Shown here piece by piece: positions 16,269 through 23,927 of a stretch of 64,000 nt of DNA. The DNA is from Clostridia bacterium. GTDB lineage: Bacteria > Bacillota > Clostridia > Oscillospirales > CAG-272. Made by a program: the position numbers and the translations under genes. The notes below the pieces were generated by a model. That model made no database searches. It saw nothing but the letters and a program-made list of their open reading frames with translations, and had not been told where the DNA came from. Positions within the stretch are counted from its first letter, which is position 1. The number at the start of each line of letters is the position of its first letter. The stretch covers positions 1-64,000 of the forward strand of contig JAFTPV010000019.1 of the NCBI GenBank assembly GCA_017463125.1, given 5' to 3'.

Positions 16269-17669
16269 TCAGTCTAAATCTACTGCAGGGATTTCCTTTT
16301 CAGGCTTTGCGTCACCATGCTTTACAAAGAACATTGTTACAAAGGAAAGTGCAACGAACACCGTTCCGAAGGCGAAGAACATAATGCGCATACCCTGACC
16401 CACGATTATCTTATCAACAAGGTCGTAGAGGAACCCGGAGAGAATGGGAGCAACGATCTGCGCCGCCATAGAAGCCGTATAATAATATCCGGTATACTTT
16501 CCAACCTCGCCGCCTCTTGCAAGCTCGACGACCATCGGGAAGGAGTTTACGTTTATCGTGGCCCAGCCAATGCCCGCAAGAGCAAAGACGGGATACATAA
16601 CGACAGAGGGAGTTTCGGGAGTGATGAAATTACCGATAAGGAAGGCTGCCGCAAGCATTGAAATACCTGCTAGAATTGTTTTTCTTCTTCCGAGCTTCGA
16701 TGCCACAATACCAACGGGAATATAAGAAACTATTGCCGCCGCCTGTGCCACTATTAAGGTAAAGTTAAAATCAAAGCCAAGCACGTTTGTTGCATAAACG
16801 GAATACTTACTGGTTATGGAGTTGTAACCGATGTACCAGAGAGCAACCGAAGCTAGAATGAGAAGCAGAGACTTAAGTTCTGGCTTTGAGAGCTTTCTCG
16901 TACTGCCGGACTCATCTGCCACCAGTGGCTCCTCGAGACCGAGCCTTTGAGTTTCACTCTCCATCTCATCTGCCCATTTCTTCTCCTTAACCGTAATGAT
17001 AAAGATAACAAGTCCTGTAAGCATTATAGCGCAAACAGCGATAACGTAAGGAGTATATTCCATAAACTTGTTTTTTGAGGTTGCGAATACCATACCGAGA
17101 ACGAGTACGAGAATACCGCCCGCAGTTCCCATAAGGTTGATTATCGCATTTCCCTTGGAACGCAGGGGCTTCAAGGTTACATCAGGCATAAGCGCTACGG
17201 CGGGAGAACGGAAAGTCGCCATAGCAACCAGCACTACGAGCAGGGTGGCTATGAAGCCAACGAGAGGCAGGGGATTTGCCAAGGTCATCTCAAGCGCAAG
17301 CTCTGCTGCCGCCGTAGCGTCGGTCGCCGCAAGAGTGGGAACACCGTCGGCAGATATGAGAGCAAGCTGATAATTGTCAATAAACGTAAGGGATATGAAG
17401 GCTATAACGGCAGCGATAGTACCGCAGAAAACGAAGGGCGTGCGTTTGCCCCATTTCGTATTAACCTTGTCCGAAAGAGCTCCGAAAATCGGTAGCATAA
17501 ATACCGCAAGCACGTTGTCTATCGACATAACCGCTCCGGATACGGTCTGGGGAAGGCCAAAATGGTTCGTCAAAATAAGGGGAACTATCGCGTCATAAGC
17601 CTGCCAGAATGCGCTGATCAGGAAAAACGCAAACCCCACGAGAATGGTTCTTTTGTAATTAAGCTTCAT
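16269..17669 (-). CDS. MFS transporter, SLC45/sucrose-symporter-like
   Basis: The 466-residue protein has twelve predicted helices. The N-terminal segment FWQAYDAIVPLILTNHFGL and SIDNVLAVFMLPIFGALSDK with GKRTPFVFCG fit the sugar:H+ symporter-like MFS subgroup (sucrose, maltose and melibiose types). RSPAVALMPDVTLKPLRSKG and GTAGGILVLVLG in the first half, and YIPVGIVASKLGRRKT in the second, are other family segments. A long cytoplasmic loop occurs around residues 230-260. It has its own promoter and is followed by the glycerophosphodiesterase gene. A disaccharide is the likely substrate, but there is no hydrolase next to it. Confidence 0.85.
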   Translation of the reverse strand: MKLNYKRTILVGFAFFLISAFWQAYDAIVPLILTNHFGLPQTVSGAVMSIDNVLAVFMLPIFGALSDKVNTKWGKRTPFVFCGTIAAVIAFISLTFIDNYQLALISADGVPTLAATDATAAAELALEMTLANPLPLVGFIATLLVVLVAMATFRSPAVALMPDVTLKPLRSKGNAIINLMGTAGGILVLVLGMVFATSKNKFMEYTPYVIAVCAIMLTGLVIFIITVKEKKWADEMESETQRLGLEEPLVADESGSTRKLSKPELKSLLLILASVALWYIGYNSITSKYSVYATNVLGFDFNFTLIVAQAAAIVSYIPVGIVASKLGRRKTILAGISMLAAAFLIGNFITPETPSVVMYPVFALAGIGWATINVNSFPMVVELARGGEVGKYTGYYYTASMAAQIVAPILSGFLYDLVDKIIVGQGMRIMFFAFGTVFVALSFVTMFFVKHGDAKPEKEIPAVDLD

Positions 17670-17714
17670 AAAAACAAAGTCCTTTCTTTAGGAGAGTTAT
17701 ATAAACTATAATTT

Positions 17715-17743
17715 ATTTTACCATATATTTAGCGGATTGTCAA
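17715..17743 (-). promoter_or_regulatory. Sigma-A promoter of the MFS gene
   Basis: On the minus strand, TTGACA (17743-17738), 17 bp, TAAAAT (17720-17715). Confidence 0.75.
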
Positions 17744-17769
17744 ATAAAATATTATTTACAAAACTATTA

Positions 17770-18273
17770 TCATTTTATCCTGCCTATTTTACCCTTGAGT
17801 CTATTAATAAGTAATCCGGAAACGATACCGATGGCAATGCCTGCGATAATTCCCCAGACGATAAGAGGAGGGATATAATACGCTATTGCTCCCGTACTCA
17901 TAACCAGCGCCGCTGCGACGACCTGTCCTACATTATGCATAACCCCGCCCGCGATGCTGACGCCTATCTCCGAGAAGAGATTTATATGCTTTAAGGTTAT
18001 CATAACGACAAGAGCAAAGAGAGCGCCTGATAGACTGTAAATCAAGGAAGCAACAGTGCCAAAGAGTAAGGACGATAGAAGAACGCGAACAAGTGACACC
18101 CCTATTGCATAAGGCGCCCCGAGAGTATAGAGGGCAAATACGGTTGCTATATTTGAAAGTCCGACCTTAACGCCCGGCACCGCCACGAAGGCGGGAATCA
18201 GCGACTCGATATACGAGAGTATCATAGCGACGGAAATTATAAGAGAGAGTGTAGTCATTTTCTTTACGTTCAT
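17770..18273 (-). CDS. Gx-transporter family membrane protein (HepI-like), Rnf-associated
   Basis: The 167-residue protein has about five hydrophobic helices, including LSYIESLIPAFVAVPGVKVG and SNIATVFALYTLGAPYAIGV, the signature of the Gx transporter family, often annotated as heptaprenyl diphosphate synthase component I. Its ATG overlaps the stop of the NusG-II gene (TGATG). The chain rnfB, NusG-II protein, Gx protein recurs behind rnf operons in Clostridia, hinting at a role in flavin, quinone or Rnf maturation. The biochemical role is unproven; ECF-type S-component-like folding is another possibility. Confidence 0.85.
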   Translation of the reverse strand: MNVKKMTTLSLIISVAMILSYIESLIPAFVAVPGVKVGLSNIATVFALYTLGAPYAIGVSLVRVLLSSLLFGTVASLIYSLSGALFALVVMITLKHINLFSEIGVSIAGGVMHNVGQVVAAALVMSTGAIAYYIPPLIVWGIIAGIAIGIVSGLLINRLKGKIGRIK

Positions 18274-18647
18274 CAGCGCACCTCCAAAATTTCCCCGTCA
18301 CCTACAACGGTTACGCTAACACGGTTTTCAAGGCAGACGATGCTCTCGCCGACCTTGCTCACCCTGCCCTGCTTGACGCATAGCTGCTTTGGGCAATCGG
18401 CCTCCTTCATATATGCCTCACCGTCCTCTATTACAAGAATATTCGTTCCTCCGTTCAGCGAATACTCACCGTCAATCGCAAGAGAATACTCGGCAACAGA
18501 CTGCCCGTCCACTGATACTCTGACAGATGCACCGTTCTCACCCGTAAGTTGAAAAAGTAAAAAAACGAAAAGGGCTACCGCGCAAAGCGTAATAGCGAGA
18601 ATAATGTCGGCAACTATTTTTTTATCACCGAAAAGCTTCTCCTCCAT
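18273..18647 (-). CDS. NusG domain II-containing membrane-anchored protein, Rnf-associated
   Basis: I chose ATG 18647 (MEEKLFGDKKIVADI) with AAGGAAA upstream, because the longer in-frame start at 18698 runs into the repeat region and lacks a ribosome site. The 124-residue protein has one membrane segment (about residues 14-33) and an extracytoplasmic NusG-II domain: VSVDGQSVAEYSLAIDGEYS, NILVIEDGEAYMKEADCPKQ and LCVKQGRVSKVGESIVCLEN. The CPKQLC cysteine pair is typical of this family. It lies between rnfB and the Gx-transporter gene, an arrangement widely conserved in Clostridia. Function is unknown but Rnf linkage is strong. Confidence 0.85.
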   Translation of the reverse strand: MEEKLFGDKKIVADIILAITLCAVALFVFLLFQLTGENGASVRVSVDGQSVAEYSLAIDGEYSLNGGTNILVIEDGEAYMKEADCPKQLCVKQGRVSKVGESIVCLENRVSVTVVGDGEILEVR

Positions 18648-18698
18648 ACGCTTTTTCCTTTCCGTTTTTATATTGATTTTTTCTTTGCAAATTTCCAA

Positions 18699-18808
18699 GA
18701 GGAAGCTCTTGATTTTTGAGATAGAACTGTCGTTCTTCTGACCGAAGCAATAGGTATCTATTGCGAGTTAGTCGGAAAACGGCAATTATAGCCCAATATG
18801 ACAGCTTA
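18699..18808 (-). repeat. Intergenic hairpin repeat, copy 1 (tandem with copy 2)
   Basis: This is the first copy of a direct repeat of about 110 bp whose second copy begins 125 bp further on; the core of about 95 bp differs by only one base. It can form a long hairpin: a stem of about 17 bp around a second hairpin GCAATAG-GTAT-CTATTGC. It lies between the NusG-II gene and rnfB. A small open frame crosses it but has no ribosome site and is not called as a gene. Confidence 0.8.
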
Positions 18809-18823
18809 AACTCGCGCATATCT

Positions 18824-18933
18824 GAGGAAGCTCTTGATTTTTGAGATAGAATTGTCGTTCTTCTGACCGAAGCAATAGGTATCTATTGCGAGTTAGTCGG
18901 AAAACGGCAATTATAGCCAAAAATCACAGCTTA
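18824..18933 (-). repeat. Intergenic hairpin repeat, copy 2, abutting the rnfB stop codon
   Basis: In the minus direction this copy begins with the TAA stop codon of rnfB (18933-18931). AATTGTCGTT-C-TTCTGAC pairs with GTCGGAAAACGGCAATT over 17 bp with one bulged C and two wobbles. The inner 7-bp hairpin GCAATAG / CTATTGC has a GTAT loop. A diverged third copy lies at 29239-29349. Confidence 0.8.
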
Positions 18934-19758
18934 CTCAAAGTGAGCACCGCAGATGAAATTACCTATATGAATGCAGTGAACGGGACAAGAATCGTGGCAG
19001 GTGCCACAACCTGTACATTTTGAATAATCTATGGTTGCTATGTTGTCTACTAGGGTTATGGCGCCTTCGGGGCAAACCTTAACACACTTGCCACAGGCTA
19101 TACAGCCGTTCTGGCAGACCTTTCTTACATCTGCGCCTTTGTTATGGTTGTTACACTTTACCACAACTCTTGACGTATCGTTAATAAGATGTATAATGCC
19201 GTTAGGACAAGTTTTAACACAAAGACCGCAACCTATACACTTTCTCGGGTCGATCTCTGCAATATTCTTCTCCGGATTGATACATATAGCATCTCTCGGA
19301 CATACCTTCATACAGTCGCCGTAGCCGAGACAGGCAAAGGTACAGGCTCTGTCACCTGAATAACTCATATTTGCCGCAACACAGGTCTTGGGACCTACGT
19401 ACTCGTACTTACGCTCCTCGGGAGCGCAGGAGCCGTTACAGGCAACGTACGCTACCTTCTCAACAACGTCGCCGGCAGAAAGTCCCATTATCTCACCAAC
19501 CTCCTTTGCAACGCCGTCGCCACCTGGAATACAAAGGCTGGGGTTATCGGTCACGCCGTCAGCGAGAGCCTTGGCATACCCGTCACAGCCGGAGAAGCCG
19601 CACGCGCCGCAGTTAGCACCCGGGAGGCAGTCGCGCACCGCCGCCATTCTCTCATCCTCCTTGACACCAAAGAGAACGGAAGAAAGAGTCAGCAGAACGG
19701 CGCATATAAGAGCAATTACAACAAGCACCAATACAGGTACTAATATTTCAATTCCCAT
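18931..19758 (-). CDS. rnfB: Rnf complex subunit B, iron-sulfur protein
   Basis: RnfB receives electrons from reduced ferredoxin and passes them into the Rnf complex. The 275-residue protein has an N-terminal membrane helix (about residues 4-28). The 4Fe-4S domain CLPGANCGACGFSGC follows (residues about 44-58), then further cysteine clusters: ACLGYGDCMKVCPRDAIC, CIGCGLCVKTCPNG, CIACGKCVKVCPEGAI and CTGCGTCHDSCPVHC. The number of motifs indicates at least five clusters, typical for clostridial RnfB. It is the last canonical rnf gene, 26 bases after rnfA, and is followed by the tandem hairpin repeat. Confidence 0.97.
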   Translation of the reverse strand: MGIEILVPVLVLVVIALICAVLLTLSSVLFGVKEDERMAAVRDCLPGANCGACGFSGCDGYAKALADGVTDNPSLCIPGGDGVAKEVGEIMGLSAGDVVEKVAYVACNGSCAPEERKYEYVGPKTCVAANMSYSGDRACTFACLGYGDCMKVCPRDAICINPEKNIAEIDPRKCIGCGLCVKTCPNGIIHLINDTSRVVVKCNNHNKGADVRKVCQNGCIACGKCVKVCPEGAITLVDNIATIDYSKCTGCGTCHDSCPVHCIHIGNFICGAHFE

Positions 19759-19784
19759 AATATGATCTTTCCTCCTAAATTACG

Positions 19785-20384
19785 TTAAATTCCAAGAAGG
19801 TTCTCTATAACTCCGCTGAAGCCGAAGAATGCCAGCGAAACTATCGCCGCCGCGATAAGAGTAACGGGCAAGCCCTGGACAGCCTTCGGTGCGGGGCAGT
19901 TCTCAATGCGGGATCTGACGCCTGCGAAGAGTATCATAGCAAGCAAGAAACCAAGACCTACGCCAAGAGATGAGAACATAGATTCAACGAAGTTAAAGCC
20001 GTCTGTAATATTGTTGATAGCAACGCCGAGAACCGCGCAGTTCGTGGTTATAAGAGGGAGATATACGCCAAGCGACTTATGAAGCGCGGGTATAAATCTC
20101 TTAAGAACTATCTCAACAAACTGAACAAGCGCCGCAATTACAAGAATAAACGCTATCGTCTGAAGATACCCTAGGCCGTATGGCTCAAGAACAAAGGTCT
20201 GTATCGGCCAGGTAACCGCCGTTGCACACATCATAACGAAGGTTACCGCCACACCCATACCGACGGCCTGATTAAGCTTTTTTGAAACACCGAGGAAAGG
20301 ACATATACCGAGGAATTTCTGCAAAACGTAGTTGTTTACGAAAATACCTGTCAAAAGGATATATAAAAGATATTTAATTTCCAT
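19785..20384 (-). CDS. rnfA: Rnf complex subunit A
   Basis: This integral membrane protein of 199 residues has six helices, and with RnfE it forms the ion-conducting and electron-bridging core. The start FVNNYVLQKFLGICPFLGVS carries the conserved cysteine proposed to share an intramembrane [2Fe-2S] cluster with RnfE. LITTNCAVLGVAINN carries the second conserved cysteine. Length and both motifs match the family. It overlaps rnfE by 11 bases. Confidence 0.97.
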   Translation of the reverse strand: MEIKYLLYILLTGIFVNNYVLQKFLGICPFLGVSKKLNQAVGMGVAVTFVMMCATAVTWPIQTFVLEPYGLGYLQTIAFILVIAALVQFVEIVLKRFIPALHKSLGVYLPLITTNCAVLGVAINNITDGFNFVESMFSSLGVGLGFLLAMILFAGVRSRIENCPAPKAVQGLPVTLIAAAIVSLAFFGFSGVIENLLGI

Positions 20385-21105
20385 TATCCTCTACCTCCTC
20401 TTCCTTTACATTAACGACAAGCTCCGTGTTTTCAGCACATGAAACCTTTCCGCAAAGGGTTGCGGAGGGGCAGCCCTCGCAGGAGAAATTCTTGCGCTTT
20501 TCCTCGCCCTTTTTAGGACCTATCTTATTTACTACGGCAATAAGAATACCAAAAACAAGGAAGCCACCAGGCGCCATCGTCAGAATCGGAATCTTGTAAT
20601 CCGCCATAAACGGTATTTCAATGCCGGCAAAGGTTCCAGCGCCAAGCACCTCGCGTATTACAGCCATTGCGAGAAGGGCGATAAGGAAGCCGACACCCAT
20701 ACCGAGTCCGTCAAGTGCAGAGTCAATTATATTATTCTTTCTTGCAAACATCTCCGCTCTGCCGAGAATGATACAGTTTACAACAATGAGAGCAAGATAT
20801 ACGCCCATCATATCGTAAAGGTCGGGAAGATACGCCTGCATTAAGAGCTGAACTACGGTTACGAAGCCTGCTATAACAACGATGTAACAGGGGATTCTTA
20901 CCGTGTCGGGAATAATTTTACGAAGAGCTGAAATAACAACGTTTGAGCAAACGAGAACCGCCGTTGCCGCAATACCCATACTGAGCGCCGCGATAACGCT
21001 GCCCGTCTGGGCAAGGGTGGGACAGGTTCCGAGCACAAGCACAAGAACCGGGTTTTCTGCTATAAGACCCTTGAGGAATATCCAGAGCTTTTTATTACTT
21101 GTCAT
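20374..21105 (-). CDS. rnfE: Rnf complex subunit E, with a cysteine-rich C-terminal tail
   Basis: RnfE is the membrane partner of RnfA, with six helices. The conserved ENPVLVLVLGTCPTLAQTGS (residues about 16-35) and IVVNCIILGRAEMFARKN carry the cysteines for the shared intramembrane cluster. The protein is 243 residues, about 40 longer than typical RnfE. The extra part is a charged cytoplasmic tail containing CEGCPSATLCGKVSC, a C-x2-C-x5-C-x4-C pattern that could bind a metal or iron-sulfur cluster. The start overlaps the rnfG stop by 4 bases. Identity is certain; the tail's function is not known to me. Confidence 0.95.
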   Translation of the reverse strand: MTSNKKLWIFLKGLIAENPVLVLVLGTCPTLAQTGSVIAALSMGIAATAVLVCSNVVISALRKIIPDTVRIPCYIVVIAGFVTVVQLLMQAYLPDLYDMMGVYLALIVVNCIILGRAEMFARKNNIIDSALDGLGMGVGFLIALLAMAVIREVLGAGTFAGIEIPFMADYKIPILTMAPGGFLVFGILIAVVNKIGPKKGEEKRKNFSCEGCPSATLCGKVSCAENTELVVNVKEEEVEDNGN

Positions 21106-22973
21106 CTGTTTTTCCTCCTTTTAATAATTATTATAGCGATGGTGCAAGCCAAAGAGAGCACCAAAACAGCTATACCGACGATAAGAGGTGTATGATCCAC
21201 AGGGATTACGCCTATGGCATCTACTATGGCATCACGAAGGTTGCCGGCAGTCACCGTTGCGCTAGTCACAAGCTCAACATCGCCAAGCTCCTCTGCATCC
21301 TTTCCAATTAATGTAGAGGCGAAGTCCCCAGGCTCGACGCCGTGACCTACCGTCCAGGTAAGGAGCTGAATGTTTCCAACCTTACCGTTTGAGTTGATAT
21401 AAACTATACTTTCTGTTTCAACGTCAACGTATTTAGTAGAGGTGATAATATAAGCAACGTATCCATCGTATCCGACAACCTTGTAAAGCTTTTTCAGGGA
21501 CGCGGGAGCGTCTGCCGCAAGCTCTACGGTATCAAAGCCTTCAGCATTCGGAACGAGAGCCTCGATTTTCTTTAATAGAAGTCTTTCTTTGGCGGCATCG
21601 CCGTCTGCAACGGTTATAACCGCAGCCTCGAGGGCGTCACGGAAATCTCCCGATGTTCCGGTTGCACCGGTTACAAGCTCAACGTCGCCTACGGTATCCT
21701 TATTAGTACCGGCAAAGCCGTCGGCAAAGTCACCGGGCTCAACACCGTGACCGACTACCCATTGGAGAAGATTTACCGTCACTACCTCGCAATCGGTATT
21801 AAGATGAACGATAGCCTCTGTGGCAACGGGAACATAAGCGCCGGGAACCACGATATAGAGGAAATAGCCGTCATCCCCCGCACTGTAAACTCGCTTAAGA
21901 GTTTCGGGAGCACTGCTAACGGCAAAGTCCGAAAGAATCAGAGCCTTGCCTGCCATCTCGGAGGCTATTGCCTTGATTTCATCATCTGTCTTTGGGAGAG
22001 CTTCACCAAGCTCGTACTCCTCTACGAAATAAACGAGAGCTGCTTTTACTGCATCGCGAAAATCTCCCGATGTTCCGATTGCGCCGGTTACAAGCTCAAC
22101 TTCACCTGCTGTATCCTTGTTCGCACCGATAAAGCCGTCTGCAAAATCGCCGGAGGTAACGTCGTGACCGACTACCCACTGAAGAAGATTTACCTTTATT
22201 ATCTCGCCGTCGTTATTAATATGAACGACAGCCTCGGTAGCTACGGGTACGTACTGACCCGGAACTACTATATAGAGAAAATAACCGCTATCACCGGCAT
22301 CGTAAGCTCTTTTAAGAGTGTCGGGAGCGCCGTCGGGCGCGAGATCGGTAAGGGTTATATCACCCTCGACCATACCCTCGCAGACAGCCTTTATCTCCTC
22401 GTCTGTCTTGGGAAGAGCCTCTTCTCCGCCATTATCGGGAGAAGAAATACTGCCGCCGGTTACAGTATTAAGCGCATCAATTACCGCGCCCTTTATCGCC
22501 GTTGATGAAACGGTTGCTCCCGTGAAGAGCTCAACATCAGAAACGGTATCCGAGCTGACACCGGCATAATTATCGGTATAATTTGCCATTCCAGCCTTTC
22601 CGTGAGTTTCCGACTGTGCGGTTATTACCGCCTTCGTTACCTTGCCGTCAGCATCTACACCAACGGTCATAAGAATGTCACCGGCATAGCCCTTTACCTT
22701 AAGGGTAACGACGTGGCCAACATCAGCGTCGCCGTCAGTCACCTTATAGAGCGCGGTTACAGATTCGGGAGCACCCTCGGGTATCTCGGCGGGAGCAAAC
22801 GTACCGTCAAGAACCTCTCTGAGAGAATCGTATACCTTCTGCTCCTCTGCCGCCTTTATCACGTCAGCCGTCAAGAGATTTACTCCGCCAAGAAGCGCCG
22901 CAACAACGAGGCATATTACAGAAAGCACCACTATGGGCTTAATATTTTCTTTTTTCAATAGCTTTTCACTCAT
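21102..22973 (-). CDS. rnfG: Rnf complex subunit G, giant form with four tandem FMN-binding-type modules
   Basis: Typical RnfG has about 200 residues with one covalent FMN on a threonine in an S/T-G-A-T motif. This one has 623 residues. It has an N-terminal membrane helix (11-33), then four repeated modules with motifs ELFTGATVSS (TGAT at 151-154), ELVTGAIGTSGDFRDA (TGAI at 296-299), ELVTGATGTSGDFRDA (TGAT at 435-438) and ELVTSATVTAGNLRDA (TSAT at 570-573). It ends with a C-terminal membrane helix (about 596-617). Modules 2 to 4 also share GHxVxxGDFAxxxxG. The second module has Ile in place of the flavinylated Thr, so at most three sites look usable. The gene sits exactly where rnfG belongs, overlapping rnfD and rnfE by 4 bases each. 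No apbE flavin transferase is in the window. Confidence 0.93.
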   Translation of the reverse strand: MSEKLLKKENIKPIVVLSVICLVVAALLGGVNLLTADVIKAAEEQKVYDSLREVLDGTFAPAEIPEGAPESVTALYKVTDGDADVGHVVTLKVKGYAGDILMTVGVDADGKVTKAVITAQSETHGKAGMANYTDNYAGVSSDTVSDVELFTGATVSSTAIKGAVIDALNTVTGGSISSPDNGGEEALPKTDEEIKAVCEGMVEGDITLTDLAPDGAPDTLKRAYDAGDSGYFLYIVVPGQYVPVATEAVVHINNDGEIIKVNLLQWVVGHDVTSGDFADGFIGANKDTAGEVELVTGAIGTSGDFRDAVKAALVYFVEEYELGEALPKTDDEIKAIASEMAGKALILSDFAVSSAPETLKRVYSAGDDGYFLYIVVPGAYVPVATEAIVHLNTDCEVVTVNLLQWVVGHGVEPGDFADGFAGTNKDTVGDVELVTGATGTSGDFRDALEAAVITVADGDAAKERLLLKKIEALVPNAEGFDTVELAADAPASLKKLYKVVGYDGYVAYIITSTKYVDVETESIVYINSNGKVGNIQLLTWTVGHGVEPGDFASTLIGKDAEELGDVELVTSATVTAGNLRDAIVDAIGVIPVDHTPLIVGIAVLVLSLACTIAIIIIKRRKNR

Positions 22974-23911
22974 GCCTTCTTACCTCCTAAGGGACGCTTT
23001 GACGTCAATTTTTCAATATAAGGAGAAAGAATATTCATAAGCAGTATCGAGAAGGACACGCCTTCGGGATAATTACCGTAATATCTGATAAGGAAGGTTA
23101 TAAGACCGCAACCAACCGCGAAAATCATTTTTCCGCTTCTGGTAATAGGAGTTGATACATAGTCTGTTACCATAAATACTGCGGCAAAGATAAGACCGCC
23201 GGAAAGTATCTGATACGTTGCAATGTAGAAGCTGTTGTCTACTATAAGTGAAAGAACAAACACGGTTGCTATAAAGACAAGGGGTGTTTCAAAGTGAATT
23301 ACCCGTCTTACAACCAAATAAATAAAGCCGATAAGTATAGCTACTATACAGGTTTCTCCGATAGCACCGCCGCGAAGACCTAGAAGCATATCGGTTATCG
23401 AAGGCATCTCGCCGCCCGAGGTAAGAACCTCAAGAGGTGTCGCGCCCGATACGAGCTCGGGGCTTGATGAGTAAAGCGGTGCGTTTCCGCCACCGAGAGC
23501 TCCGGTAAAGCTGATAAGCAAAAATACTCTGGCTGTTGCCGCAGGGTTTGCAAAGTTGCAGCCAAGACCACCGAAAAGACACTTAACAACAATTATAGCA
23601 AACACGGAGCCGATAATACACTGCCACCAAGCGTCAGCTCTGGCAGGCAGGTTAAGTGCAAGGATAAGACCGGTTACAGCGGCAGAAAAATCGCCTACGG
23701 TCTGTTCCTTTTTTACAATAATATTGAACACAAATTCGGAAAGGACAGAGCTAACCACGCAAATGCCAACCACGAGCAGAGCCTCGAGCCCGAATATGAT
23801 AGCGCCCGCTACGGTTATCGGAAGCAATGCTATAAGCACATCAAGCATTATGCGCGAGGTCGAGTCCTTCGATTTTATATGAGGAGAGGAAGAAACTATT
23901 AACTTATTCAT
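22970..23911 (-). CDS. rnfD: Rnf complex subunit D
   Basis: RnfD is a membrane subunit carrying covalent FMN. The 313-residue protein has about nine helices. The flavinylation motif is LVSGATPLEVL (SGAT at residues 155-158), and CNFANPAATARVFLL is another conserved segment. The C-terminal half has MVTDYVSTPITRSGKMIFAV and YPEGVSFSILLMNILSPYIE, both typical. ATG 23911 follows rnfC by 16 bases. Confidence 0.97.
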   Translation of the reverse strand: MNKLIVSSSPHIKSKDSTSRIMLDVLIALLPITVAGAIIFGLEALLVVGICVVSSVLSEFVFNIIVKKEQTVGDFSAAVTGLILALNLPARADAWWQCIIGSVFAIIVVKCLFGGLGCNFANPAATARVFLLISFTGALGGGNAPLYSSSPELVSGATPLEVLTSGGEMPSITDMLLGLRGGAIGETCIVAILIGFIYLVVRRVIHFETPLVFIATVFVLSLIVDNSFYIATYQILSGGLIFAAVFMVTDYVSTPITRSGKMIFAVGCGLITFLIRYYGNYPEGVSFSILLMNILSPYIEKLTSKRPLGGKKA

Positions 23912-23927
23912 TTTTTAATCTCCTTCA

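Noticed and set aside
18625..18819. Small open frame in repeat copy 1, with a loosely similar peptide at 29134-29331
   Set aside because: The peptide similarity follows from the shared repeat DNA. Neither has a ribosome site, and conservation of the hairpin explains the sequence better than coding.
18699..18933. Possible CRISPR-like array
   Set aside because: Only two units of about 110 bp with a 15-bp spacer and no cas genes; it does not fit a CRISPR array.
21747..22505. 252-codon open frame opposite rnfG
   Set aside because: It is antisense to the repeated modules of rnfG; its internal repetition is explained by the rnfG repeats.
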